A DNA stretch of 64,000 bases from Lacrimispora sphenoides JCM 1415 (GTDB lineage: Bacteria; Bacillota; Clostridia; Lachnospirales; Lachnospiraceae). Shown here piece by piece: positions 10,556 through 18,596 of the stretch (its first letter is position 1; each line of letters opens with the position of its first letter). Under the pieces are notes generated by a model that made no database searches, had not been told where the DNA came from, and saw only the letters and a list, made by a program, of their open reading frames with translations. The stretch spans positions 4,900,001 through 4,964,000 of the forward strand of contig NZ_LT630003.1 in assembly GCF_900105615.1 (NCBI RefSeq), read 5' to 3'. The position numbers and the translations under genes are program-made.

Positions 10556-11530
10556 ATGAAAGAGTATCGCTGGGCAACATTAGGCTGTGGAGTAATTGCA
10601 AAACAGCTGGCAGAAAATTTGAAGAAGCAGGGAAGAACTTTATACGGGGTCGGCAACAGAACCTATGAAAATGCGGTTAAGTTTGCAGAAACATACGGAG
10701 TGGAGAAGGTTTACCATAATGTTTATGACATGTTTCATGACGATGATGTGGATATTATTTATATTTCAACACCCCATAATACTCATATTACTTATTTAAA
10801 AGAGGCATTAAAGAATGGAAAGCATGTACTGTGTGAGAAATCAATAACGCTGAATTCCGAGGAGCTTTCCGAGGCAGTCATTCTTGCGGAGAAAAATGAC
10901 CTGGTACTTGCAGAAGCAATGACCATTTATCATATGCCTCTTTATAAAAAATTGCAGGAAGTTGCGAAAAGCGGTCAACTGGGCCCTCTGCGTTTTATCC
11001 AGATGAACTTTGGAAGCTATAAGGATTTTAATATGGAAAACAGGTTTTTTAGTCCAAGCCTTGCCGGCGGAGCACTGCTTGATATCGGGGTTTACGCCCT
11101 TTCCTTTGTAAGATGGTTTATGGCAGAGGCGCCGGACCAGATCCTGTCACAGGTAAAGCTTGCCCCCAGCGGTGTTGATGAACAGGCGGGAATCCTGCTA
11201 ATGAACAATCAGCAGGAGATGGCTTCCATTTCTCTGTCCCTTCATGCAAAGCAGCCTAAGCGGGGAACAGTGGCCTTTGACAAGGGCTATATAGAAATAT
11301 ATGAATATCCAAGGGCTGACAAGGCGGTGATCACTTATACGGAAGATAACCGCCGGGAAGTGATTGAAGCAGGATCTGCCGACGATGCCCTGTTGTATGA
11401 AATCCTGGATATGGAAAAAGCAGTTACAGGAGAATCTGAGGAAATGCGGCTGGAATATACGGTAGATGTCATGAACATAATGACAAAAATACGAAATGAC
11501 TGGAAGATGAAGTATCCGGAAGAATTATAA
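10556..11530 (+). CDS. Gfo/Idh/MocA family NAD(P)-dependent oxidoreductase
   Basis: Predicted sugar or dihydrodiol-type dehydrogenase of 324 residues. The N-terminal Rossmann fold shows 'GCGVIAKQLAENL' near residue 10. 'GKHVLCEKS' (about residue 90) is the family's cofactor-site segment, usually EKP, with Ser replacing Pro here. 'GGALLDIGVYALSF' marks the C-terminal substrate domain. I chose ATG 10556 because AAGGAGG (10542-10548) lies 7 nt upstream; a TTG six bases earlier is too close to that site. It has its own strong promoter. A second member of the family is at 27588. The substrate cannot be read from the sequence. Confidence 0.88.
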   Translation: MKEYRWATLGCGVIAKQLAENLKKQGRTLYGVGNRTYENAVKFAETYGVEKVYHNVYDMFHDDDVDIIYISTPHNTHITYLKEALKNGKHVLCEKSITLNSEELSEAVILAEKNDLVLAEAMTIYHMPLYKKLQEVAKSGQLGPLRFIQMNFGSYKDFNMENRFFSPSLAGGALLDIGVYALSFVRWFMAEAPDQILSQVKLAPSGVDEQAGILLMNNQQEMASISLSLHAKQPKRGTVAFDKGYIEIYEYPRADKAVITYTEDNRREVIEAGSADDALLYEILDMEKAVTGESEEMRLEYTVDVMNIMTKIRNDWKMKYPEEL

Positions 11531-11568
11531 CCAAATCTCTTATGAAGGTGCGGGAAAGCGGGATATCA

Positions 11569-11597
11569 TTGACACTTTATCAAAGCAGGGATATACT
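11569..11597 (+). promoter_or_regulatory. Sigma-A promoter for rarA
   Basis: TTGACA (11569-11574), a 17-bp spacer and TATACT (11592-11597), about 80 nt before the rarA start. The match is near-consensus. Confidence 0.65.
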
Positions 11598-11677
11598 CTT
11601 GTTACAGCCGGAAGGCTTCTTTCGGATTATCGCAAGAGGTTCTTCCTCAAGGGATTTTAGAATACGGGAGAATAATA

Positions 11678-12997
11678 ATGGATTTGTTTGATTATATGAG
11701 AAAAAATACCATGAAAAAAGAGTCCCCCCTTGCATCAAGGCTTCGGCCGTCAACGCTTGAAGAGGTAGTGGGGCAGCAGCATATCATTGGCAGGGATAAA
11801 CTGCTCTACCGGGCCATTAAGGCGGACAAGCTGGGATCTGTGATTTTCTACGGTCCTCCGGGAACCGGTAAAACCACTCTGGCAAGGGTGATTGCCAACA
11901 CCACCAGCGGGGAGTTCAGACAGATCAACGCCACGGTAGCCGGAAAAAAGGACATGGAAGAGATCGTGAAGGAAGCCAAGGATTCCTTAGGAATGTATGG
12001 CAAAAAGACCATTTTGTTCGTGGATGAGATCCATCGTTTTAACAAAGGGCAGCAGGATTATCTGCTTCCATTTGTGGAGGATGGGACGCTGACTCTCATA
12101 GGGGCCACTACAGAAAATCCTTATTTTGAAGTAAATGGCGCTCTTCTTTCAAGATCCAGGGTATTTGAGTTAAAGCCCCTGGAAAAGGAGGATATCAGGA
12201 AACTGGTCCACCGGGCGGTATATGACAAGGATAAGGGAATGGGCTCCTATAACGCCGCGATTGACGAAGAGGCGGAAGAATTTCTGGCGGATGTTTCCAA
12301 TGGAGATGCAAGAGCCGCTTTAAATGCGGTGGAGCTGGGAGTTATGACCACGGACCGGGATCCGTCGGACGGAAAAATCCATATCAGTCTCCAGGTGGCA
12401 GAAGAGTGCATTCAAAAGCGGGTAGTGCGCTATGATAAAACAGGAGACAATCATTATGATACCATATCGGCCTTCATAAAGAGCATGCGGGGATCGGACC
12501 CCGACGCGGCCGTGTACTATCTGGCAAGAATGCTTTATGCGGGTGAAGATATAAAGTTTATTGCCAGAAGAATCATGATTTGTGCTGCGGAGGATGTAGG
12601 AAATGCAGATCCCCAGGCTCTTATTTTGGCGGTGGCAGCAGCCCAGGCAGCGGAAAGGATCGGGCTTCCGGAGGCCCAGATCATTCTGGCGGAAGCGGTC
12701 ACCTATGTGGCCTCAGCACCTAAGAGCAATGCGGCCTGCATGGCGGTGTTTGAGGCTTTGGATACAGTACAAAACCAGAAAACCATGCCTGTGCCGGTTC
12801 ATCTGCAGGATTCCCATTATAAGGGAGCCGCAAAGCTGGGCCATGGGCAGGGTTATCTCTATGCCCATGATTATCCGGGCAACTATGTGAAACAGCAGTA
12901 TCTTCCGGACGGGATGGAGGACATATCGTTCTATCATCCTACGGAAAATGGCTATGAGCGTAGAATCAAAGAGCATTTAAGGGAACTGAAAAAATAA
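11678..12997 (+). CDS. rarA: Replication-associated recombination protein A (RarA/MgsA), AAA+ ATPase
   Basis: AAA+ ATPase of the clamp-loader branch that acts at stalled replication forks in the cytoplasm. It is 439 residues, normal for the family. Walker A 'GPPGTGKTT' lies at about residues 59-67, Walker B 'ILFVDEIHRF' at about 112-121, and sensor 1 'LIGATTENP' follows. The C-terminal part with 'SAFIKSMRGSDPDAAVYYLARML' themes is the RarA-specific helical/tetramerisation region, including 'GQGYLYAHDYPG'. It starts with ATG after a modest GGGAG site. It appears monocistronic behind its own promoter, with rho following after 164 nt. Confidence 0.95.
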   Translation: MDLFDYMRKNTMKKESPLASRLRPSTLEEVVGQQHIIGRDKLLYRAIKADKLGSVIFYGPPGTGKTTLARVIANTTSGEFRQINATVAGKKDMEEIVKEAKDSLGMYGKKTILFVDEIHRFNKGQQDYLLPFVEDGTLTLIGATTENPYFEVNGALLSRSRVFELKPLEKEDIRKLVHRAVYDKDKGMGSYNAAIDEEAEEFLADVSNGDARAALNAVELGVMTTDRDPSDGKIHISLQVAEECIQKRVVRYDKTGDNHYDTISAFIKSMRGSDPDAAVYYLARMLYAGEDIKFIARRIMICAAEDVGNADPQALILAVAAAQAAERIGLPEAQIILAEAVTYVASAPKSNAACMAVFEALDTVQNQKTMPVPVHLQDSHYKGAAKLGHGQGYLYAHDYPGNYVKQQYLPDGMEDISFYHPTENGYERRIKEHLRELKK

Positions 12998-13061
12998 CTT
13001 TTCTTTTTTAATTATAAGGTATATAATAGGCGTATCGTACGACCTGGTTTATCATGATTTG

Positions 13062-13083
13062 GGCCGGAATAACATTTCCGGCC
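13062..13083 (+). promoter_or_regulatory. Hairpin in the rho leader
   Basis: GGCCGGAA (13062-13069) pairs perfectly with TTCCGGCC (13076-13083) over a 6-nt loop, about 80 nt before the rho start. No T run follows, so it is not a simple terminator. A role in rho autoregulation is possible (E. coli rho is attenuated in its leader) but is inference. Confidence 0.4.
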
Positions 13084-13161
13084 ATCTGTTGCGATATTCT
13101 ATCGTGAAGCATTCCCAAGATTACGAAACAACTGTTATAAGGAATCATGAAGGAGAATAAT

Positions 13162-14778
13162 ATGCGTGAAAAATTACAAACATTGCCGTTAGCGGAATTA
13201 AAGGAGCTTGCCAAAGCCCAGGGAATCAAGGGGTGCAGTTCCATGCGAAAAGCTGAAATTATAGATTTACTTTGCGAAAAGGGAGAGGAGGCTCCTGCTT
13301 TTCCTGCTTCGCCGGGGAATGTTTCAGTGGAAAAGGCGGAGGAAGTAAAAAAAGAGGTTTCTAAAACTGTTACGGCACAACCAGCCGCTCAGAACCAGCC
13401 TCATACGGATTCTGCAGGCCAGCAGGGACAGGCGAACGGGGATCAGCAGATGCAGTCAGCGGCCGGCAGCCAAAGAAAGACGGTTGTCCGTTCTTATCGG
13501 CCGGAAGGGCAGCAAAGGCCCGCAGGCTATCGGCCGGCACAGGGTAACAGCACTGAGCCATCCGCCAGGAATGAGGCAAGGCCCGAAACTGTTCCGGAAG
13601 AACCAAGAGGAGATTTTCAGCCAAGCCCTGAACTGCAGGAACTGGACAGCGGTATCGAGGCTCATGGAATTCTGGAGGTCATGCCAGATGGCTTTGGCTT
13701 TATCCGCTGCGAAAACTACCTTCCAGGTGAAAATGATGTCTACGTGGCACCTTCTCAGATCCGCCGGTTCAACATGAAAACAGGAGACATCATTCATGGA
13801 AGCCGCAGAGTGAAAACAGCGGCAGAAAAGTTTGCTGCCCTTCTATATGTAAAGAAAATCAACGGTTATCCCACCAGTGCGGCTGAACGCCGTCCGAATT
13901 TTGAAAATATGACCCCCATATTTCCGGATGAAAGGCTTCATATGGAAACCCAGGGAGGAAAGAATACCACTGCCATGCGTGTCCTGGATCTTTTAGCTCC
14001 TATTGGAAAGGGGCAGAGGGGTATGATCGTATCCCCGCCAAAAGCAGGTAAAACGACCCTGCTTAAGGATGTGGCAAAGGCCATAACCGTTAACCACCCG
14101 GAGATTCATCTCATGATTCTATTGATTGATGAGCGTCCTGAGGAGGTTACGGATATTAAGGAATCCATTTACGGAAATAACGTGGAAGTGCTCTACTCCA
14201 CCTTTGACGAGCTTCCGGATCGCCATAAGAGAGTGTCAGAAATGGTGATCGAAAGGGCCAAGCGCCTTGTTGAGCATGGCAGGGATGTGGTGATTCTGTT
14301 AGACAGCATTACCCGTCTGGCAAGAGCCTATAACCTGACGGTTGCTCCAAGCGGACGTACCTTATCCGGCGGTCTGGATCCGGCAGCCCTTCATATGCCA
14401 AAGCGTTTCTTTGGTGCCGCCAGAAACATGAGGGAGGGAGGCAGCCTTACCGTTCTTGCCACCGCTCTTGTGGATACGGGCAGCCGTATGGATGACGTTA
14501 TTTATGAGGAATTTAAGGGAACCGGCAACATGGAACTGGTTCTCGACCGGAAGCTGTCTGAAAAGAGGATCTTCCCTGCCATTGACATTCTTAAGTCTGG
14601 CACCAGAAGGGATGACCTGCTGCTTACAAGGGAAGAAGCGGAAGCGGTTGATATCGTGAGAAAGGCTACTAATACCCTGAAACCGGAAGATGCAGTGGAG
14701 AAAATACTGGACTTATTCTCGAGGACTAGAAACAACAGGGAATTCGTGGAAACCTCCAAAAAAATGCGCTTTTACTAG
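13162..14778 (+). CDS. rho: Transcription termination factor Rho
   Basis: Hexameric RNA-dependent ATPase that ends transcription. Domains in order: an N-terminal SAP-like Rho_N helix bundle ('[15 protein letters not shown]'), a low-complexity Gln/Gly/Pro/Arg linker (about residues 50-160), and the cold-shock-like RNA-binding fold ('[14 protein letters not shown]', '[10 protein letters not shown]'). The RecA-type motor has Walker A '[12 protein letters not shown]' (about residue 292), '[11 protein letters not shown]', '[13 protein letters not shown]' and the 'SGGLDPAAL' loop. ATG 13162 is preferred: AAGGAG ends 6 nt before it, whereas the in-frame ATG at 13147 has only a weak site. Length is 538 residues; the disordered insert explains the excess over about 420 in E. 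coli. Confidence 0.96.
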   Translation: MREKLQTLPLAELKELAKAQGIKGCSSMRKAEIIDLLCEKGEEAPAFPASPGNVSVEKAEEVKKEVSKTVTAQPAAQNQPHTDSAGQQGQANGDQQMQSAAGSQRKTVVRSYRPEGQQRPAGYRPAQGNSTEPSARNEARPETVPEEPRGDFQPSPELQELDSGIEAHGILEVMPDGFGFIRCENYLPGENDVYVAPSQIRRFNMKTGDIIHGSRRVKTAAEKFAALLYVKKINGYPTSAAERRPNFENMTPIFPDERLHMETQGGKNTTAMRVLDLLAPIGKGQRGMIVSPPKAGKTTLLKDVAKAITVNHPEIHLMILLIDERPEEVTDIKESIYGNNVEVLYSTFDELPDRHKRVSEMVIERAKRLVEHGRDVVILLDSITRLARAYNLTVAPSGRTLSGGLDPAALHMPKRFFGAARNMREGGSLTVLATALVDTGSRMDDVIYEEFKGTGNMELVLDRKLSEKRIFPAIDILKSGTRRDDLLLTREEAEAVDIVRKATNTLKPEDAVEKILDLFSRTRNNREFVETSKKMRFY

Positions 14779-14808
14779 AGAATACGGGTTTTTTGTAGAA
14801 ATAAAAGC

Positions 14809-14837
14809 TTGCATTAAAAAAAAATCTATGTTATACT
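14809..14837 (+). promoter_or_regulatory. Sigma-A promoter for rpmE
   Basis: TTGCAT (14809-14814), a 17-bp A-rich spacer and TATACT (14832-14837), 76 nt before the rpmE start. Confidence 0.65.
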
Positions 14838-14913
14838 ATGTAAGCTGTTTATTAGACAAAGTCGGTTTACGGACTGCGATTTAATAGAAATCAAAGTATG
14901 TGAGGTGAAAATC

Positions 14914-15123
14914 ATGAAAGAGGGAATCCATCCAAATTACTACCAGGCAAAAGTTGTTTGCAACTGCGGTAATGAATTTGTAACTGGTTCTACAAAGGAA
15001 GATATCCACGTAGAGGTTTGTTCTAAATGCCATTCATTCTACACCGGTCAGCAGAAGGCTGCTTCCGCTCGTGGACGTATTGATAAATTCAATCGTAAAT
15101 ATGGCGTTAAGGCTGAAGCATAA
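14914..15123 (+). CDS. rpmE: 50S ribosomal protein L31, zinc-binding form
   Basis: Small protein of the large ribosomal subunit, 69 residues. The N-terminus '[11 protein letters not shown]' and the 'FYTGQQK' segment are typical. Cys16, Cys18, Cys36 and Cys39 form the zinc site, so this is the C+ (zinc-requiring) paralogue and not the zinc-independent kind made during zinc starvation. ATG 14914 fits the family N-terminus and has GAGGTG 6 nt upstream; a GTG nine bases earlier overlaps that ribosome site. It has its own promoter and a terminator at 15283. Confidence 0.96.
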   Translation: MKEGIHPNYYQAKVVCNCGNEFVTGSTKEDIHVEVCSKCHSFYTGQQKAASARGRIDKFNRKYGVKAEA

Positions 15124-15282
15124 TTTACTTATGAAGGCAAAGGTTGTACAGCCTGAATTTAGTAAATTAGCCGTTCGAGGAGCCTCGGGTGAATCGGACT
15201 TCCTTCATGAATTCAGGAAATCAGCCGTTCTATGTGCTCATTGGGCGTATGGAACTTCCTTATTATATCAGGGGCAAAGAAG

Positions 15283-15322
15283 AGGTTGAGTTTGGTGGAA
15301 ACACTTTAGCTCAGCCTTTTTT
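15283..15322 (+). terminator. Rho-independent terminator downstream of rpmE
   Basis: AGGTTGAG (15283-15290) pairs with CTCAGCCT (15310-15317) with one G-U pair. A small inner GTG/CAC stem lies inside and six T residues follow. The 160 bp between rpmE and this hairpin hold nothing I can support. Confidence 0.7.
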
Positions 15323-15377
15323 GGGATTTTAACTAGTGAAAAGCTTCCATTTTTTAAACAGAAAGGTGGTTTGGCGT

Positions 15378-16322
15378 ATGAAGTATTCAGGAATCGGCGG
15401 GCAAGCCGTGATTGAAGGCGTTATGATGAAAAACGGGGATGAGTATGCCACAGCTGTCCGCAAGCCGGACGGCACCATTGAAGTGAAAAAGGATACTTAT
15501 GTCAGCATGGGAGAAAAGGTGAAGCTTTTTTCTCTGCCATTTATCAGAGGAATATTCAGTTTTGTGGATTCCATGGTGTTAGGTATGAGGGCTCTGACCT
15601 TTTCAGCCAGCTTTTTTGAGGATGATGAGGAAGATATGGAGCCTTCCAAATTTGAAAAGCTTTTGGAACGGCTGTTTGGGGAGAAGATGGAAAAGGCATT
15701 GATGAGTATAGTGATGGCATTTTCCGTGGTAATGGCCATCCTGATTTTCATGGTGTTGCCGATGTTTCTTGCTAATATATTCCATAGTTTTATAAAGTCC
15801 CAGACGGTTATGGCGATTCTGGAAGGTGTGATCCGGATCGGAATCTTTATCGCTTACATCGGTCTGGTTTCACGCATGGAGGATATCCGAAGGACCTTTA
15901 TGTATCATGGAGCAGAGCACAAGTGCATCAACTGCCTGGAGCACGGGCTTGATCTTACTGTGGAAAATGTCAGAAACAGCTCCAAGGAACATAAGCGCTG
16001 CGGAACCAGCTTTCTCCTGATCGTCATGATCATCAGCATCCTGTTTTTCATGGTGGTGAGAGTGAATACGCTGCCCCTTCGGATCCTCAGCCGGATTGTA
16101 CTGATTCCGGTCATAGCCGGAGTGTCCTATGAATTTTTACGGCTGGCAGGACGCAGCAATTCCAAACTGGTGGATTTATTAAGCCGTCCAGGAATGTGGA
16201 TGCAGGGACTGACCACCAAGGAACCGGACGATGATATGATTTTAGTGGGTATTGCTTCTGTTGAGGCTGTGTTTGACTGGAGGGGATTTCTTAACAGGAA
16301 TTTCCCGGAGAAGAGGGCATGA
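15378..16322 (+). CDS. yqhQ: DUF1385 family membrane protein (YqhQ-like)
   Basis: Conserved Firmicutes membrane protein of unknown biochemical function, 314 residues. The start 'MKYSGIGGQAVIEGVMMK' is diagnostic of DUF1385. At least four hydrophobic segments are visible (for example 'VVMAILIFMVLPMFLANIF' and 'FLLIVMIISILFFMVVRV'). Between them is a conserved His/Cys cluster, 'YHGAEHKCINCLEHG', which could bind a metal (inference). ATG 15378 is used: AAAGGTGG lies 8 nt upstream and the family N-terminus matches. A longer GTG-started frame (15336) begins just after the rpmE terminator and lacks a site. The stop overlaps prmC by 4 nt (ATGA), so the two are translationally coupled. Confidence 0.92.
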   Translation: MKYSGIGGQAVIEGVMMKNGDEYATAVRKPDGTIEVKKDTYVSMGEKVKLFSLPFIRGIFSFVDSMVLGMRALTFSASFFEDDEEDMEPSKFEKLLERLFGEKMEKALMSIVMAFSVVMAILIFMVLPMFLANIFHSFIKSQTVMAILEGVIRIGIFIAYIGLVSRMEDIRRTFMYHGAEHKCINCLEHGLDLTVENVRNSSKEHKRCGTSFLLIVMIISILFFMVVRVNTLPLRILSRIVLIPVIAGVSYEFLRLAGRSNSKLVDLLSRPGMWMQGLTTKEPDDDMILVGIASVEAVFDWRGFLNRNFPEKRA

Positions 16323-17194
16323 ATCTGACTTTACAGCATTTATTAGAAGAAGGAACAGAAAAGCTATTAAGGGCAGGAGTGGAAGAGGCGTCTCTTGATT
16401 CCAGATACCTGCTTTTTGAGGCATTCCGCACGGATATGGTCCATTTTCTTATAGACAGAAACAGAGTGCTTCCGGATGAAGACTCCTCTCTTGATGCCGT
16501 TTCCAAATACCGGACCATGATAGAGAAACGTTCCAGGAGGATCCCCCTTCAGCAGATTACAGGAAGCCGGGAGTTCATGGGCCTTGAATTTTTTGTAAAT
16601 GAGCATGTGCTGATTCCAAGGCAGGATACGGAAACTCTGGTGGAGCTGGTCTTAAAGGATTATAAAGGAAAGCAGCCGGAAGTACTGGATCTATGTACGG
16701 GAAGCGGCTGCATCGCCGTCAGCCTTGCAAAGCTTGGTGGATTTGGCCGCGTAACTGCCGTGGATATCTCCAGGGAAGCCCTTAAGGTGGCGGAAAGGAA
16801 TGTGGGGAAGCTTTTAGGAGAGGGAAAGGTCACTTTGATAGAAAGCGATTTATTTGCCTCATTAAAGGAAGAAAAAAAGTTTGATGTGATCGTGTCAAAT
16901 CCTCCCTATATTCCAACGAAAGTAATAGAAGGACTGCAGCCGGAAGTCCGGGACCATGAGCCGATGCTGGCCCTTGACGGGAAGGAAGACGGTTTGTATT
17001 TTTACAGAAAGCTTGTTATGGAAAGCCGCCATCATTTAACCCTGGGAGGTGCGGTTTATTTTGAAATCGGCTATGACCAGGGAGAGGCTGTCAGCGGTTT
17101 ATTAAAGGATGCCGGTTTTGGAGAGATCCAGGTGGTGAAAGATGCGGCAGGACTGGACCGTGTGGTTTGTTCACGAATACCCGTGAGACCTTAA
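16319..17194 (+). CDS. prmC: Release factor glutamine methyltransferase PrmC (HemK)
   Basis: Transfers a methyl group from S-adenosylmethionine to the Gln of the GGQ motif in release factors RF1 and RF2. The product has 291 residues. An N-terminal helical substrate-binding domain is followed by the SAM site 'VLDLCTGSGCIAVSLA' (about residues 123-138) and the catalytic 'NPPY' at about residues 194-197. It overlaps the DUF1385 gene by four bases and lies 82 nt before prfA, whose product is its substrate. That pairing is common in bacteria and supports the call. Confidence 0.95.
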   Translation: MNLTLQHLLEEGTEKLLRAGVEEASLDSRYLLFEAFRTDMVHFLIDRNRVLPDEDSSLDAVSKYRTMIEKRSRRIPLQQITGSREFMGLEFFVNEHVLIPRQDTETLVELVLKDYKGKQPEVLDLCTGSGCIAVSLAKLGGFGRVTAVDISREALKVAERNVGKLLGEGKVTLIESDLFASLKEEKKFDVIVSNPPYIPTKVIEGLQPEVRDHEPMLALDGKEDGLYFYRKLVMESRHHLTLGGAVYFEIGYDQGEAVSGLLKDAGFGEIQVVKDAAGLDRVVCSRIPVRP

Positions 17195-17276
17195 ACCGCA
17201 GGTATTAAGGGCTATACTGCGGAGTCATGATACAATGTGAACAACAGTCATTTCCATGAAATTCAGGAGGTTACCA

Positions 17277-18353
17277 ATGTTTGATAGATTAGATGATATT
17301 TTAGTTCATTATGAAGAATTGATGCAAGAGCTTAACAATCCTTCCGTAGCAGAGGATCAGAACCGGTTTCGTAAGCTGATGAAGGAGCAGGCGGATCTGG
17401 CGGATTTAGTAGAGACTTATACCCAGTATAAAAAGGCAAAACAGACCGTAGAAGACAGTCTGGCACTGCTGGAGGAAGAGAGCGACGAGGAGATGCGGGA
17501 GATGGCAAAGGAGGAATTATCCGATGCCAAGAAGCAGATCGAGGCGCTTGAGCAGGAGCTTAAGATTTTACTTTTACCTAAGGACCCTAACGACGATAAG
17601 AATATTATTCTGGAGATCCGTGCCGGAGCAGGCGGTGACGAGGCGGCTCTGTTCGCTTCCGAGCTGTACCGTATGTATGTAAATTATGCAGAGGGATATC
17701 ACTGGAAGGTAGAGCTGATCAGCGTCAATGAAAATGGGATCGGCGGTTTTAAAGAAGTAGTTGCGATGATTACAGGCAAGGGCGCTTATTCCAAGATGAA
17801 ATATGAAAGCGGTGTCCACCGGGTACAGCGGGTTCCGGAGACAGAGAGCGGCGGCAGAATCCACACCTCCACGGCGACTGTTGCGGTTATGCCCGAAGCA
17901 GAAGAGTTTGACGTAGTGATCGAGGATAAAGATGTGAGAATCGACGTTATGCGTGCTTCCGGAAACGGCGGACAGTGCGTAAATACTACCGACTCTGCCG
18001 TTCGTCTTACCCACATGCCTACAGGAATCGTGATTTACAGCCAGACGGAAAAATCACAGCTTCAGAATAAAGAAAAGGCCTTCCGGTTATTGCGTTCCAA
18101 GCTTTTTGATTTAGAACTTGAGAAACGGCAGAATTCGGAGGCCGAGGAAAGAAGAAGCCAGATCGGTACCGGAGACCGTTCTGAAAAGATCCGGACCTAT
18201 AATTTTCCCCAGGGCCGTGTAACGGATCACAGAATCAAGCTGACTCTTTATAAGATTGATTCCATTATGAATGGGGACATTCATGAGCTTCTGGATTCTC
18301 TCATTGCTGCAGATCAGGCTGCGCGCTTAAGCAAGTTAAACGATGAGGTATAA
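17277..18353 (+). CDS. prfA: Peptide chain release factor 1
   Basis: Recognises UAG and UAA stop codons on the ribosome and triggers peptide release. The product has 358 residues, the usual length. The GGQ motif is at residues 231-233 inside '[11 protein letters not shown]'. The RF1 codon-reading tripeptide is Pro-Glu-Thr at 187-189, corresponding to PAT in E. coli. RF1-type '[10 protein letters not shown]' follows. AGGAGG (17265-17270) sits 6 nt before ATG 17277; an in-frame ATG at 17256 lies upstream of that site and is rejected. A terminator at 18415 closes the rho-to-prfA neighbourhood. Confidence 0.96.
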   Translation: MFDRLDDILVHYEELMQELNNPSVAEDQNRFRKLMKEQADLADLVETYTQYKKAKQTVEDSLALLEEESDEEMREMAKEELSDAKKQIEALEQELKILLLPKDPNDDKNIILEIRAGAGGDEAALFASELYRMYVNYAEGYHWKVELISVNENGIGGFKEVVAMITGKGAYSKMKYESGVHRVQRVPETESGGRIHTSTATVAVMPEAEEFDVVIEDKDVRIDVMRASGNGGQCVNTTDSAVRLTHMPTGIVIYSQTEKSQLQNKEKAFRLLRSKLFDLELEKRQNSEAEERRSQIGTGDRSEKIRTYNFPQGRVTDHRIKLTLYKIDSIMNGDIHELLDSLIAADQAARLSKLNDEV

Positions 18354-18414
18354 AAATACCGGAATCGTGGTGTTTTCTGGACTTGTATAGATTAAAAATA
18401 TGGACCATGTCGTC

Positions 18415-18444
18415 ACCCCGTTCCGCAATGGAATGGGGTTTTTT
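18415..18444 (+). terminator. Rho-independent terminator after prfA
   Basis: ACCCCGTTCC (18415-18424) pairs with GGAATGGGGT (18430-18439) over a 5-nt loop with one G-U pair, followed by six T residues. Confidence 0.88.
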
Positions 18445-18480
18445 ATATTGTCTATCTGTGAGAAGAGATTACCACATTTA

Positions 18481-18538
18481 AATTGGAAAAAAGAATCATT
18501 TAGTTCCCTTGCAAATTATGGTATTATGTAAATGTGCA
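18481..18538 (+). promoter_or_regulatory. Promoter/operator of the PRD regulator, duplicated at 20640
   Basis: This 58-bp stretch aligns without gaps to 20640-20697 at 43 identical positions (about 74%). Identity is concentrated in two blocks: an upstream one (TGGAAAAA, ATCAT, AGTTC) and a downstream one (TATGGTA-TATGT-AATGTGCA). A -10-like TATTAT (18523-18528) lies in the second block, with no good -35, which suggests an activated promoter. It lies about 60 bp before the regulator gene, so autoregulation is likely. Confidence 0.6.
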
Positions 18539-18596
18539 TAAAAAATATAGCTAAAAGTATTTCGTATTTGGCATGAATAAATAGGAGTGAATAGAT

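Noticed and set aside
10404..10592. Coding-like frame across the gap after the adhesin terminator ('VPNLKTLAAILDKGTG')
   Set aside because: It lacks a start and ribosome site, contains a consensus promoter and runs into the oxidoreductase gene in another frame. I could not match it to any mobile-element protein.
15189..15332. A 47-codon GTG frame with GAGGAG upstream between rpmE and the DUF1385 gene
   Set aside because: It overlaps the rpmE terminator hairpin, other frames there are equally open, and no family is recognised.
18354..18596. Minus-strand frame 18496-18759 over the regulator promoter
   Set aside because: It is antisense to the regulator's HTH region, has no ribosome site and low-complexity content.
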